Part shown: positions 36,363 to 45,923 of the stretch, in pieces
How positions within the stretch are numbered: position 1 is the first letter of the stretch
How the letters are laid out: every line of letters starts with the position of its first letter
Source: an uncultured Alphaproteobacteria bacterium
GTDB lineage: Bacteria > Pseudomonadota > Alphaproteobacteria > CAAHEQ01 > UBA3637
Assembly: GCA_947586835.1 (NCBI GenBank)
Contig: CANPXT010000004.1
Span: forward strand, 39,432-103,431
DNA length: 64,000 nucleotides
Direction of reading: 5' to 3'
Position numbers and translations under genes: made by a program
The notes under the pieces: generated by a model
What the model was told of the DNA's origin: nothing
The model's database searches: none
Seen by the model: only the letters and a program-made list of their open reading frames with translations

Positions 36363-39300
36363 TTACTTTTTGACAAGTTCAAATGAAACGGTTGAATCAC
36401 CTAACTCTTCCGTTATCGGTGCCGTTAAGGATTTTTCTGCGCTCAACCGTATTGCCAAAACCTGCTCGCAAATATATTTTTGATGTTCGGCAACGGCTTC
36501 TTTGATTAAAGCCGAATCTGTTTGATAGGAAAGACAAATGCGATCGGAAATATCAAAGCCCTGCTCTTTTCGTGCTGCCTGAATCATCCGTACGAAATCA
36601 CGTGCGATACCTTCTCTTTCCAATTCCGGCAACACTTGCGTATCCAACTGAATAACCGCCGTGTTATCGGGTAATGCCTGCCCGTTTAAACCTTCTTTCA
36701 AAACCAACCGTAATTCATATTCTTCCGGCAGCAATATTTGCCCACCGATACTTAATGTACCATCGGCGTTTTTCTGCCACTTGTTTTGCTTGGAATCGGC
36801 AATAATATCTTTCATATACTGCCCGAGGCGTTTTCCGATCAAAGGCGTTTTCAAATATAAAAACGTATCAGCTACCGAGTGAATATTTGTATTTAATTCA
36901 ACTTCTTTCACATTGACTTCATCTTTTAACACTTCGACAAAATCATATAAATCGGTTGCATTTTCACCGGCAATCATCATTTTCTTTAACGGTAATCGAT
37001 TGCGCAACTTATGTTCTTCCCGAATAGATTTGACGGTTGACGAAACCGTGCGAATTAAATCCATTTGGCTCATCAGCTTTTCATTGACCGTTAATGCCGA
37101 AACATTCGGAAAATCGGTTAAATGAACCGACTCATGTCCCGTTAATCCGCGATAAATAAACTCGGTTGTCATAGGCATCAACGGCGCCATAACGCGACAC
37201 AGCGTTTCTAAAACGGTATAAAGCACATTAAAGGCATTCAAATCTTCTCCGTCCCAGAAACGTGCTCGTGACCGACGAATATACCAATTGTTTAAAATAT
37301 CCAAAAACTCGGCACAATCGGCACAAGCTCTGTTCATGTCGTATTCCTGCATGGAAGTATATACATTCTGTGTTAAAATGCGCAATTTCGATAAAATATA
37401 TTTATCCAGCACATCGGGTGAATCAACCGTTTTTGTGGCCTTAATACCCTCGGCATTGGCATACAGACAGAAGAAATAATAGGCATTCCAAAGCGGCAAC
37501 AAAGCCTTGCGCGCACTTTTGGCAACTTCTTTGCCTTCCTGATCTAATGCTACGTTTCCGCCTTTAATGACAGGCGATGAAATTAAAAACCAACGAAGCG
37601 CATCTGATCCCATTGTGTTTAAAATAATATTCGGATCAGGATAATTTTTCAGCTTTTTCGACAGCTTGACACCGCCTTCCGCCATAATTAACCCCGTACA
37701 CAAACAGCTTCTAAACGCCGGCTTATGATGCAACGCCGTTCCCAACACATGCAGGGTATAAAACCAACCGCGTGTTTGATCAATGGCTTCCACGATAAAA
37801 TCGGCCGGAAAATGATTTTCAAACCACTCTTTTTTCTCAAACGGATAATGAATTTGCCCTTCCGGCATGGAGCCTGATTCAAACCAGCAGTCAAACACAT
37901 CACTCACACGCCGCATCATGGTTTTACCGCTCGGATCGTCCGGATTAGGATAAACCACCGAATCAATCATCGGCCGATGCAAATCGGTAACGGTAATGCC
38001 CGTTTTTTCCTTAATTTCCTTCACGGATCCGAACACATCAATACGCTCAAACGCCGGATTATCCGATTTCCAAACCGGAATCGGCGTTCCCCAAAAACGA
38101 TTGCGCGAAATGGACCAATCTCGTGCGCCTTCCAACCATTTTCCGAAACGACCGTGCTTAATATGTTCGGGTGTCCACGTTATTTGCTCATTCAAAGCAA
38201 CCATTTCATCACGGAAAGCCGATACCTTGACGAACCAACCGCTCATCGCTTTATAAATGAGCGGCTGATCCGTACGCCAGCAATACGGATAACTGTGCGT
38301 GATTTGCTCTTTTTTTACCAACAAATGATGATTTTTAAGCCACGCCATAATATCCTCATTCGTGTCAAAAACCTGACGCCCTTGATAGTCCGGCACTTCT
38401 GCCGTAAAGCAACCGCCTTCGTCCACCGGACACACAACCGGAAAATCTTTATTTTGTGCCCGACACACATCAAAGTCATCTTGTCCGAAACCCGGTGCAA
38501 TATGCACAATGCCCGTTCCGTCTTCCGTTGAAACAAATGTCCCCGCCAAAATTTTAAAACATCCTTTTTCTTTTAAGTTTTTAAAATACGGAAACATCGG
38601 TTCATAAGATAACCCGACCAGCTCCGATCCCTTGATCGTTCCAATCTGCTCGGCATGTTGCAACTGCTGTTTATATCGTCCCAACAAGGCTTTTGCCAAC
38701 ACATACTTTTCATTTCCTTCCTGCATAACGGCATAATCAATATCGGCACCGACGGCAATCATTAAATTAGAAGGCAACGTCCACGGTGTGGTTGTCCATA
38801 CAAGCAGATTTAAGTTGTTTTCCAATTTAAACAATACGGTAATGGCCATATCGGTTTTATCGCGATACCCCAAATTCACTTCAAAATTGGAAACAGGTGT
38901 TTGGGCACTCCATGAATACGGTTGAACTCTGTAATCTTCATAAACAAGCCCTTTTTCATACAACGCCTTAAAGTTGGCAATAATGGATTCCATAAATGAT
39001 AAATCCATGGTTTTATAATCATTATTAAAATCAACCCAGCGCCCGATTCGACGAAACATATCCGTCCAAATGGTAGAATATTTTAACACATTTTGCCGAC
39101 AAAAAGCATTGAATTTATCAATACCGTAAGCTTCAATTTCTTTATGACCCGAAACGCCCAGCTCTTTTTCAGCCGCCATTTCCGCCGGCAACCCGTGACA
39201 ATCCCATCCGAGCCGACGTTCAACTTTCTTGCCACACATGGTTTGAAAACGCGCCACCGAATCTTTTACATAAGAAATCATCATATGCCCGTAGTGCGGT

Positions 39301-39473
39301 AATCCGTTTGCAAACGGCGGACCGTCATAAAAAACAAACTCTTCTGCCGTTTCTCTGATTTTAATTGATTTTTCAAATGTCTTTTCTTTTTCCCATGAAG
39401 CAATAATCTCTTTTTCCATTTCGGGAAAACTGATTTTTGACGGTAAATCCGGATAATATTTTTGTTGAACCAT
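36363..39473 (-). CDS. ileS: Isoleucyl-tRNA synthetase, type 2 (eukaryotic-like)
   Basis: This 1036-residue class I synthetase has the HIGH motif as GLPHYGHM and the KMSKS loop as KLSKK. The CP1 editing domain lies between them, followed by the anticodon-binding domain and a C-terminal extension. The opening sequence (FYDGPPFANGLPHYGH, then WDCHGLPAE) and length fit the type-2 IleRS clade. That clade is shared with eukaryotes and some bacteria and is typically tolerant of mupirocin. It is the only IleRS in the window and stands alone without lspA. Confidence 0.95.
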   Translation of the reverse strand: MVQQKYYPDLPSKISFPEMEKEIIASWEKEKTFEKSIKIRETAEEFVFYDGPPFANGLPHYGHMMISYVKDSVARFQTMCGKKVERRLGWDCHGLPAEMAAEKELGVSGHKEIEAYGIDKFNAFCRQNVLKYSTIWTDMFRRIGRWVDFNNDYKTMDLSFMESIIANFKALYEKGLVYEDYRVQPYSWSAQTPVSNFEVNLGYRDKTDMAITVLFKLENNLNLLVWTTTPWTLPSNLMIAVGADIDYAVMQEGNEKYVLAKALLGRYKQQLQHAEQIGTIKGSELVGLSYEPMFPYFKNLKEKGCFKILAGTFVSTEDGTGIVHIAPGFGQDDFDVCRAQNKDFPVVCPVDEGGCFTAEVPDYQGRQVFDTNEDIMAWLKNHHLLVKKEQITHSYPYCWRTDQPLIYKAMSGWFVKVSAFRDEMVALNEQITWTPEHIKHGRFGKWLEGARDWSISRNRFWGTPIPVWKSDNPAFERIDVFGSVKEIKEKTGITVTDLHRPMIDSVVYPNPDDPSGKTMMRRVSDVFDCWFESGSMPEGQIHYPFEKKEWFENHFPADFIVEAIDQTRGWFYTLHVLGTALHHKPAFRSCLCTGLIMAEGGVKLSKKLKNYPDPNIILNTMGSDALRWFLISSPVIKGGNVALDQEGKEVAKSARKALLPLWNAYYFFCLYANAEGIKATKTVDSPDVLDKYILSKLRILTQNVYTSMQEYDMNRACADCAEFLDILNNWYIRRSRARFWDGEDLNAFNVLYTVLETLCRVMAPLMPMTTEFIYRGLTGHESVHLTDFPNVSALTVNEKLMSQMDLIRTVSSTVKSIREEHKLRNRLPLKKMMIAGENATDLYDFVEVLKDEVNVKEVELNTNIHSVADTFLYLKTPLIGKRLGQYMKDIIADSKQNKWQKNADGTLSIGGQILLPEEYELRLVLKEGLNGQALPDNTAVIQLDTQVLPELEREGIARDFVRMIQAARKEQGFDISDRICLSYQTDSALIKEAVAEHQKYICEQVLAIRLSAEKSLTAPITEELGDSTVSFELVKK

Positions 39474-39572
39474 TCTTTACTTTCCTTTTGTTAATTTTGC
39501 GAATAGATTGAGTATGACAAATTACGAAAAAAAAATCAAGGTTAAATCAGCATATTTTGTTTTTTTCCGTTT

Positions 39573-40115
39573 TTATTCATTTGCCGAAAAAGAAAACATG
39601 ATTTGTGTTGCCGTTTTATTAAGAGTCAATACCCTGTTATTGGCCTTCATCCAGTTACTGATCCATAAAGCGGCCATATATTGCGGATTTAAAACCTGCT
39701 CCTTTGCGCATAAAATATTTTCTTTTATCGAGTCCAATACAACCGTTTCACCGGAAAACGTAACCGCATCCGGCAAAAAGGTAATCGTTCCGCCACGCAA
39801 TAAACACTCCGTTGCCAACAAAACAAACGCTAAAGATAAGCGATTTTCAACAACACCGTTTATGTGAAACATGGCCGTGATTGTGCTTAAATATTGAACG
39901 GCAACAGCAGAATCAATTTTTGTATCTGATCCGAGCAATGCCCGAAAAAACTTTAAGCGCGCGGCTAAAACATCTGCCGAATTTTTTAAAAGAAGCAATC
40001 CTTCCGCCACGAACTCCGAATCCATTTCCGCCAATTCCGCCGTATTATGAAGCGTACCGATAATACCGGACAAATCATGACTCATTTTTGTAACGTAAAC
40101 TTCATTTAATGTCAT
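39573..40115 (-). CDS. ChpT-like histidine phosphotransferase
   Basis: This 180-residue protein has the ChpT layout. A helical hairpin carries the phospho-histidine (VTKMSHDLSGIIGTLHNTAEL) and is followed by a degenerate Bergerat-like domain. ChpT relays phosphate from CckA to CtrA and CpdR in the alphaproteobacterial cell-cycle pathway. It overlaps the sucD-like gene upstream by 4 bp, so translation is coupled, which is an unusual partner. I am confident of the fold, less so of its exact pathway. Confidence 0.72.
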   Translation of the reverse strand: MTLNEVYVTKMSHDLSGIIGTLHNTAELAEMDSEFVAEGLLLLKNSADVLAARLKFFRALLGSDTKIDSAVAVQYLSTITAMFHINGVVENRLSLAFVLLATECLLRGGTITFLPDAVTFSGETVVLDSIKENILCAKEQVLNPQYMAALWISNWMKANNRVLTLNKTATQIMFSFSANE

Positions 40116-41017
40116 TTGTTTTCCTTAGTATTTGTTTGATTTGTTTCTGATAAATAATTTTTAATTTCTTCACCGATTTTATCAAACCGTTGAATAACAA
40201 TCATTCCGGCAGAGGCACAGATTTTTCTTTTACAGGAAGCAACGTCCTTCGTTTCGGATTCATACCCTAACAAAGGCAAGGCGCTCACTTGTTTTTTTGA
40301 TCGACCCGATAAATAAACAAAAATGGGTTTTTTAAGTTTTTTCTTCTTTAAAAACTCAGCCAATTCCATTTCAAAATGACTGTTAATTTTACCGATAACC
40401 AAGATGGCTTTTGTTTTGGAATCAGACAACAATGCTTCTACCACCGGCACAAACGATGTGCCCAATAATGTGCCCGATCCGATACCGATACAAGTTGATA
40501 CCCCTAAATCGTTTGCTGACAATTGTTGCACCGATTCATACGTTAATGAACTGGATCGCGACACAATGCCGACAGACCCTTTCGGAAACAAGTTCGCCGG
40601 CATATTACCCGCCAACACTTGTTCGGGCACGACAATGCCGGATGAGGCCGGTCCGATGAGGTATACATGATGTTTTTGTGCTAATTCGCGCATGCGTAAA
40701 ATATCATGATACGGTACATGCGTTGTCGTACAAATAATAAGTGGAATATGTGCCTTAACGGCTTCTTCGGCATCGGCCAGCACACGCGACGGACCGGAAA
40801 AAATAACACTGATAAGCGGTTTTGTTTTACGAACCGCATTTTTTACATTAGAAAAAACGGGAATATCCATAAAACGCGTTACGCTGGGATCTCGACTGAT
40901 TCCGCTCACAATGTTTGAACCGTAGGCTAACGCTCTTTCAATATGAACAGCACCCGTTGAGCTGGTAATGCCTTGGCACAGAATCGGCGTCGATTTTGTC
41001 GGTATTTCTATTTTCAT
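40112..41017 (-). CDS. Degenerate succinyl-CoA ligase alpha-like protein
   Basis: This 301-residue protein aligns with SucD along its length (VGIVSRSSSLTYESV, then STCIGIGSG), showing the Rossmann CoA-binding and ligase domains. The catalytic histidine loop GHAGAI of true SucD is absent; the matching region reads LLGYESETKDVASCKRK. The glutamate that supports it (GEIGG) reads GKINS, and the PNCPG loop reads PASSG. It therefore cannot use the normal phosphohistidine mechanism. It overlaps sucC-like upstream and chpT-like downstream by 4 bp each. Confidence 0.8.
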   Translation of the reverse strand: MKIEIPTKSTPILCQGITSSTGAVHIERALAYGSNIVSGISRDPSVTRFMDIPVFSNVKNAVRKTKPLISVIFSGPSRVLADAEEAVKAHIPLIICTTTHVPYHDILRMRELAQKHHVYLIGPASSGIVVPEQVLAGNMPANLFPKGSVGIVSRSSSLTYESVQQLSANDLGVSTCIGIGSGTLLGTSFVPVVEALLSDSKTKAILVIGKINSHFEMELAEFLKKKKLKKPIFVYLSGRSKKQVSALPLLGYESETKDVASCKRKICASAGMIVIQRFDKIGEEIKNYLSETNQTNTKENK

Positions 41018-42168
41018 TGCAACTCTCCCACAGCACTGATAATGGCTTTTACCGCATCTTCAGGCTTTTTAATGACCACAAAAGGCAATCGACTTTCAAA
41101 TAAAAGTCGTTCACCGATATGAGCATTTGTGCCGTCCATTCGAACCACCAACGGAATATCGCCCGAAATTTCCCGTGAAGCATCAATCAATCCTTGTGCG
41201 ATGGTATCACATCGTGTTAAACCGCCGAAAATGTTAATAAACACACCGTCAACATTCGGCTCGGACAATGCCAATTTAAAAGCACGCGCTACCGAATCAC
41301 CCGTCGGCTCCGTTCCCACATCCAGTAAACAGGCCGGACGCCCGTTATGCGCCTCCAACAATTCAACGGTTGCACCGCCCAAACCGGAACCGTTCACCAA
41401 ACAGGCAATGTTACCGTCAAACGGCGTATATCGGAAATTATACTTTTGTGCCAAAGCTTGTCGCTCATGTCCTTCCGGCGTTTCTTTTAAAACAAGCACA
41501 TCCGAAAACCGACTGACGGCTTCATTATCAAACACAATACGTCCGTCTTCGATTACCCAATTATTTTTATTCGTCAAAACCAACGGACGAAACTCCACAC
41601 AAATAGCATTATATTCTTCAAACAAAACAAACATTTGACGCAAAATCACCATCAATTTTGCTTCGATTAATCCGCTCACGTTGATATATCGCAAAACCTT
41701 GTACCAAAAAAGAAAACTCGGCTTTAAATGCGGTATTTCAAACTCTTTTAATTTACCTTTTTTTTCCACGGCAATCACATAAGCATGCCGCGCAAAATCA
41801 ATGCGAACGGAGACACTTAATTTTTCTTTTGCCTCGCACACTTCTTCCACATAAATTCGTCGCACAATTTGCGCCTTATGCATAGACGGCGTTAAAAAAG
41901 GATGACCCAACATTTCTTCCGCACATTTGACAACTTCTTCAACGCTGAACGCCGTTTGCACACCGCTTTTTTCGTCTCTGTCGGTATCAGTAAAGTAACC
42001 CGACGAACGATTGGCATCGTGAATTTGTACTTTAATGCGCCATGCTTTTCCGCCGATTTGTTCGGCAATATTTCCGGCTTCTTTGGGAGTATAAGCAACA
42101 TTTCCGTTTAAAATCGGCAATTTGTGATCTTTAAAAAATCGTTTATTTTGATATTCGTGAATGTCCAT
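41014..42168 (-). CDS. Degenerate succinyl-CoA ligase beta-like protein
   Basis: This 384-residue protein starts like SucC (MDIHEYQNKRFFKDHKLPI) and keeps the C-terminal FDGNIACLVNGSGLGGATVELL and NIFGGLTRCD. The ATP-grasp signatures are eroded: the AGGRGKAGG loop reads DANRSSGY, EINPLV reads VEFRPLV, and DVGGGAT reads DVGTEPT. Together with its alpha-like partner it looks like a co-evolved but non-canonical pair. It may have kept CoA or protein binding without ligase chemistry, or may be an enzyme of changed specificity. Confidence 0.8.
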   Translation of the reverse strand: MDIHEYQNKRFFKDHKLPILNGNVAYTPKEAGNIAEQIGGKAWRIKVQIHDANRSSGYFTDTDRDEKSGVQTAFSVEEVVKCAEEMLGHPFLTPSMHKAQIVRRIYVEEVCEAKEKLSVSVRIDFARHAYVIAVEKKGKLKEFEIPHLKPSFLFWYKVLRYINVSGLIEAKLMVILRQMFVLFEEYNAICVEFRPLVLTNKNNWVIEDGRIVFDNEAVSRFSDVLVLKETPEGHERQALAQKYNFRYTPFDGNIACLVNGSGLGGATVELLEAHNGRPACLLDVGTEPTGDSVARAFKLALSEPNVDGVFINIFGGLTRCDTIAQGLIDASREISGDIPLVVRMDGTNAHIGERLLFESRLPFVVIKKPEDAVKAIISAVGELQ

Positions 42169-42246
42169 AAAGCCTCTTTTAACGAAAAGAATCCTCTTTT
42201 TTTCCTACTTTGACATAAAAGGAACGGAAAGTCCAGTTTTTTTTGA

Positions 42247-42275
42247 TTGACAAACCGGAAAAAAATTGTTAAAGT
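42247..42275 (+). promoter_or_regulatory. Putative rho promoter
   Basis: A perfect TTGACA at 42247-42252 and TAAAGT at 42270-42275 are 17 bp apart. This leaves a leader of about 90 bases before rho, long enough for the autogenous attenuation known for rho in other bacteria. Confidence 0.5.
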
Positions 42276-42370
42276 GCGTTTGTTCGACAATACTGTCCGA
42301 CTTGAAAGCATTGATGATTATTATTTTAGCTTTCTGTAATTTCCCGTATTTTATGATTTAAGAGGCTTTT

Positions 42371-43636
42371 ATGCAACTGAAAGATTTAAAGAAAAAAACG
42401 CCGTCAGAATTGTTAATTTATGCTGAAGAACTCGGTGTTGAAAATGCGCCGTCTTTGCGCACACAAGATTTAATGTATGCCATTTTAAAACGTTTGGCCG
42501 AATCGGAAACCACGTTATACGGCGAAGGTGTGTTAGAGGTTATGCAAGACGGATTCGGCTTTTTACGCTATTCGGAAGCCAATTATCTGGCCGGTCCCGA
42601 TGATATTTACGTCGCCCCCGCGCACATTAAAAAATGGGGATTAAGAACCGGTGATACCATTGAAGGGGAAATCAATGCGCCGAAAAACGGTGAAAAATAT
42701 TTCTCATTGGCAAAAATCAACACCGTTAATTTCGGAAATCCCGAAGATTTACGCTATCGTGTCAACTTTGACGACTTAACGCCGCTTTATCCCGAAACAC
42801 CGATCGTGATGGAATACGAAAACGGTGATCCTGTCGCCAATAAAGATTTAACGCCACGCATTATCGATTTGGTTTGTCCGCAAGGCAAAGGGCAACGCTG
42901 TTTAATTGTGGCACCACCGCGCACCGGTAAAACGGTGATGCTGAAAAACATTGCGCATTCCATTGAAAAAAATCATCCCGAAGCGCATTTGATTATGTTG
43001 CTGATTGATGAACGCCCCGAAGAAGTAACGGATATGATTCGCTCCATTAACGGCGAAGTGATCAGCTCCACATTTGATGAACCGGCGGCACGTCATGTAC
43101 AAGTGGCGGAAATGGTTATCGAAAAGGCAAAACGCTTGGTGGAACATAAAAAAGACGTAATTATTCTGTTAGATTCCATCACACGGTTATCCCGTGCCTA
43201 TAATACGGTCATTCCGTCATCGGGCAAAGTGTTGACCGGCGGTGTTGATGCCAACGCACTGCAACGTCCGAAACGGTTTTTCGGCGCGGCGCGGAACGTG
43301 GAAGAAGGCGGCTCTCTCACCATATTCGGCACGGCACTCATTGAAACGGGTTCGCGAATGGATGAAGTGATTTTCGAAGAGTTTAAGGGAACGGGTAATT
43401 CGGAAATTATTTTAGACAGGAAAGTATCGGATAAACGTATTTTCCCCGCCATTGACATTATAAAATCAGGCACACGGAACGAAGAATTGCTTGTTGACAA
43501 AACAAAATTACCGAAAATGTGGATATTACGCCGTATTTTAATGCCGATGGGCGTCACGGATTCCATGGAATTTTTAATGGATAAATTACGGCAAACAAAA
43601 ACAAATGCCGAATTTTTTGAGAGCATGAATCAATAA
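42371..43636 (+). CDS. rho: Transcription termination factor Rho
   Basis: This 421-residue hexameric RNA helicase has the N-terminal Rho domain, the RNA-binding cold-shock fold ([15 protein letters not shown]), Walker [14 protein letters not shown], the catalytic region [10 protein letters not shown], the Q loop region and Walker [11 protein letters not shown]. The length and motifs are standard, including the intact Walker A lysine that bicyclomycin-sensitive Rho also has. An AAGAGG site precedes the ATG. Two tRNA genes follow. Confidence 0.97.
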   Translation: MQLKDLKKKTPSELLIYAEELGVENAPSLRTQDLMYAILKRLAESETTLYGEGVLEVMQDGFGFLRYSEANYLAGPDDIYVAPAHIKKWGLRTGDTIEGEINAPKNGEKYFSLAKINTVNFGNPEDLRYRVNFDDLTPLYPETPIVMEYENGDPVANKDLTPRIIDLVCPQGKGQRCLIVAPPRTGKTVMLKNIAHSIEKNHPEAHLIMLLIDERPEEVTDMIRSINGEVISSTFDEPAARHVQVAEMVIEKAKRLVEHKKDVIILLDSITRLSRAYNTVIPSSGKVLTGGVDANALQRPKRFFGAARNVEEGGSLTIFGTALIETGSRMDEVIFEEFKGTGNSEIILDRKVSDKRIFPAIDIIKSGTRNEELLVDKTKLPKMWILRRILMPMGVTDSMEFLMDKLRQTKTNAEFFESMNQ

Positions 43637-43726
43637 AAAATTCAAAAAAATACGAAAAAGCAAAAAAATAACTTGCTTTTTTTAAAAAAAGGCAGTATAA
43701 GGAAAAGAACTTTTTATGCGAGGCTT

Positions 43727-43803
43727 GCGCTTGTAGCTCAGCTGGATAGAGTATTGCCCTCCGAAGGCAAGGGTCGTGAGTTCGAATCTCGCCAAGCGCG
43801 CCA
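43727..43803 (+). tRNA. tRNA-Arg(CCG)
   Basis: A complete cloverleaf of 77 bases. The acceptor GCGCTTG pairs with CAAGCGC, followed by G and encoded CCA. The D-loop is AGCTCAGCTGGATAGA, the anticodon stem TTGCC/GGCAA encloses CTCCGAA (anticodon CCG), and the T-loop is GTTCGAATC. Confidence 0.95.
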
Positions 43804-43817
43804 TAAAAAGAGGCGAT

Positions 43818-43892
43818 TGGGCTGTCGCCAAGTGGTAAGGCAACGGTTTTTGATACCGTCATTCGTTGGTTCGAATCCAGCCAGCCCAGCCA
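43818..43892 (+). tRNA. tRNA-Gln(TTG), island attachment site
   Basis: A complete cloverleaf of 75 bases. The acceptor TGGGCTG pairs with CAGCCCA, followed by G and encoded CCA. The anticodon loop is TTTTGAT (TTG), and the T-loop is GTTCGAATC. The last seven bases (CCAGCCA, 43886-43892) are also the first seven of the 283-bp direct repeat found again at 63718, which marks this gene as the integration point of the island. Confidence 0.95.
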
Positions 43893-43893
43893 T

Positions 43894-43928
43894 CAAAAAA
43901 ACCGCTCGTTTCAAAGAGCGGTTTTTTT
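43894..43928. terminator. Bidirectional terminator after tRNA-Gln
   Basis: Stem AAACCGCTC/GAGCGGTTT, flanked by an A-run and a T-run. It serves the tRNA transcript on the plus strand and the small decayed gene on the minus strand. It is repeated at 63726-63760. Confidence 0.85.
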
Positions 43929-43944
43929 TATATTTAAACGGCGT

Positions 43945-44122
43945 TTACGTTACGAACGCATATTTTGTTTCAACTGATTGATATGCCTTTGCAAAAGGCC
44001 CTTTCACAACCGTTTGCGCATTTAAAGAAACGTTTTCAACCATTTTGAAAGATATTCTTTTGTCTTGTTTGCAACTCTTGCAACATTTTTACATCAACAT
44101 GCAAAGCTTCAATGTTCAACAT
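43945..44122 (-). pseudogene. Two overlapping short frames, likely a frameshifted gene remnant
   Basis: On the minus strand a 28-residue frame (ATG 44122, stop at 44036) overlaps by 8 bases a 32-residue frame (ATG 44043, stop at 43945). Read together they look like one short helical protein with a frameshift (SDSWRMLNIEALHVD upstream, then NAQTVVKGPFAKAYQSVE). The pattern faintly recalls phasin-like helices, but I would not assign it. A terminator lies directly downstream. The same sequence recurs at the right repeat, where the gene may continue intact beyond the window. Confidence 0.35.
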
Positions 44123-44168
44123 ACGCCAAGAATCAGAAAAAATATCATAACTGTCTCAATTAAACGTA

Positions 44169-44368
44169 CGATTAATGCAACACTTTTTTTGTGCTTTTCA
44201 TAAAAAAAATTATTTTTCTTGCAATTGATTGATTTTTAATGAGTTTTAAAATGGTTCGTTTTAAAAATATACCCCCTTTCGACCCTGCGAAAAAGTGCAC
44301 CAACTAGACCTACGTTTATGCTACACTTCTATTGTAATTTTTTAATTAACCATGATAAGGAGTTATAA
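44169..44368. other. AT-rich leader of the ankyrin gene
   Basis: Two hundred bases with no coding frame and no strong promoter match. AAGGAG occurs just before the ankyrin ATG. This is the first sequence past the duplicated block. Confidence 0.4.
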
Positions 44369-45637
44369 ATGGTAAATGAAAACGATATGAAGTTGATCAA
44401 AGCTGCCGGTGAGGGCAATACCGAACAAGTAAAAGCTTTAATCGAAGAAGGCTATAACGTAAATACCGAAGACAGAAACGGCAATACGCTTGTTCATTGG
44501 GCGGCTTATACCGACAATGTTGATTTGTTAAAATTTTTAAAAGAAAAAGGGGCTGATTTAAAAACCGTCAATCATTTCGGTGAACAAGCCATACATGCGG
44601 CAGCCAAAGCTAATAAAGTTCAGGCAGCGGCTTATTTAAAAGAACAGGGAGCTGATGTAAATGTCCAAGATAAGAGTCGCGAACGTCCCATTCATGAAGC
44701 CGCAATGAAAGGACATGTTGAAATGATTCAATGGCTATGCGAAAACGGGGCTGAAGTAAATGTTAAAGATTCTGAGAGGCGTATGCCGGTTCATTTAGTT
44801 GCAGAAAACGGTAATATTGCTGCTATGGATGTCTTAGTTAAACATGGTGCAGACGTTAATATATCCTCAAGCGATCATTATAATCTTCCGCCTGCCTATT
44901 ACGCTGCTCAAGAGGGACATTTGGATATGCTCAAATGGTTAAAGAACAACGGTGCTGATATGAAAGCCGTTGTTGGATATGATCAAGGATCACTTTTGCA
45001 TGTTGCCGCCAGAGATGGAAAAGGTGATTGGAAAATGATTGACTTTTTAGTTAATGAATGTGGTTTGCCGGTAAATGGCAGAGACGAGTATGGACGAACC
45101 CCCCTGATGAATGCAGCAGCTAATGGACATTACGACATGGCTAAAAAACTGATAGGATTAGGAGCTGATGTGCATACAGGAAATCATGGTGGAGTATCTG
45201 CTTTGTCTTATGCTGCAGGAAGCGGAAATGATAAGCTTGTAGAATTATTGCTTAAGAATGGTTGTGATCCGAATGTCGGTGATAAAGACGGCTGGACACC
45301 GGCGCATCGTGCAGCCCAACACGGTCATGAAAGCACATTAAAACTTTTATGGAACTACTATGCTGATTTAGAACAACGATCTGATTGGGAAGGGTTTTTA
45401 AATCCCGGTCCTACTGCCAAAGAGCTATACGAAAAACGTTCCAGGGGCAGGAAACTGCCTATAGATGAATGGAGAGAAGAAGCGAGAAAAGAGAATGAAG
45501 CAGCAGCAGAAGAACCCGAAATAACAGCCAACACACCATCGAACGGAAATGCGACCAATGTTTTAAAAGGAATCGGACAAGACATTTCCAAGGAAGTTGC
45601 CGAAGTTGCTCCATTAGACACTTCCCGTTCGGTTTAA
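44369..45637 (+). CDS. Ankyrin-repeat protein
   Basis: This 422-residue protein is built from about ten ankyrin repeats between residues 5 and 340, for example GNTLVHWAAYTDNVDLLKFL, RERPIHEAAMKGHVEMIQWL and GWTPAHRAAQHGHESTLKLL. A polar C-terminal tail ends AEVAPLDTSRSV. There is no signal peptide or catalytic domain. Ankyrin proteins in host-associated alphaproteobacteria are often exported effectors, but nothing here proves secretion. Whether it belongs to the island or to the original chromosome is unclear, as it follows the left repeat directly. Confidence 0.9.
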   Translation: MVNENDMKLIKAAGEGNTEQVKALIEEGYNVNTEDRNGNTLVHWAAYTDNVDLLKFLKEKGADLKTVNHFGEQAIHAAAKANKVQAAAYLKEQGADVNVQDKSRERPIHEAAMKGHVEMIQWLCENGAEVNVKDSERRMPVHLVAENGNIAAMDVLVKHGADVNISSSDHYNLPPAYYAAQEGHLDMLKWLKNNGADMKAVVGYDQGSLLHVAARDGKGDWKMIDFLVNECGLPVNGRDEYGRTPLMNAAANGHYDMAKKLIGLGADVHTGNHGGVSALSYAAGSGNDKLVELLLKNGCDPNVGDKDGWTPAHRAAQHGHESTLKLLWNYYADLEQRSDWEGFLNPGPTAKELYEKRSRGRKLPIDEWREEARKENEAAAEEPEITANTPSNGNATNVLKGIGQDISKEVAEVAPLDTSRSV

Positions 45638-45718
45638 CGGCTGACGGCAAGTAACTGATTGGATTTTATTATTTATTCAATCATCGTGCGAGCGGATAAA
45701 TTTCCCCTTAAACCGACA

Positions 45719-45753
45719 AAAAAACCGCTTGATTTTTATCAGGCGGTTTTTTT
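45719..45753 (+). terminator. Rho-independent terminator after the ankyrin gene
   Basis: Stem AAACCGC/GCGGTTT extended by TGAT/ATCA-type pairs, with a T-run. Confidence 0.75.
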
Positions 45754-45923
45754 ATCGTATTTCCGGCATCGGTCGTAAAATTTGAAGTTGGAACAAATAC
45801 CCTTTTGCCGCAGCTTTCAAAACCGGTCATATAAAATATTCATAATCGGGTATAGACATTTAAAACCGCCTGAAATATTATGAGCATAAAATAATAAATA
45901 TTTCAAGAAAAATATCTGTATGA

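Larger units (their letters stand above)
43886..44168. repeat. Left copy of the 283-bp perfect direct repeat
   Basis: Every base from CCAGCCATC at 43886 to TAAACGTA at 44168 recurs at 63718-64000 with no mismatch or gap that I can see. The copy includes the tRNA-Gln 3' end, a bidirectional terminator at 43894-43928 and two small minus-strand frames. The base before the repeat differs (C at 43885, T at 63717), which sets its left edge. Its right edge cannot be set because the second copy runs off the window. Confidence 0.95.

Noticed and set aside
37977..38531. 184-codon plus-strand frame inside ileS
   Set aside because: Antisense shadow of a strongly conserved synthetase gene, with no independent signal.
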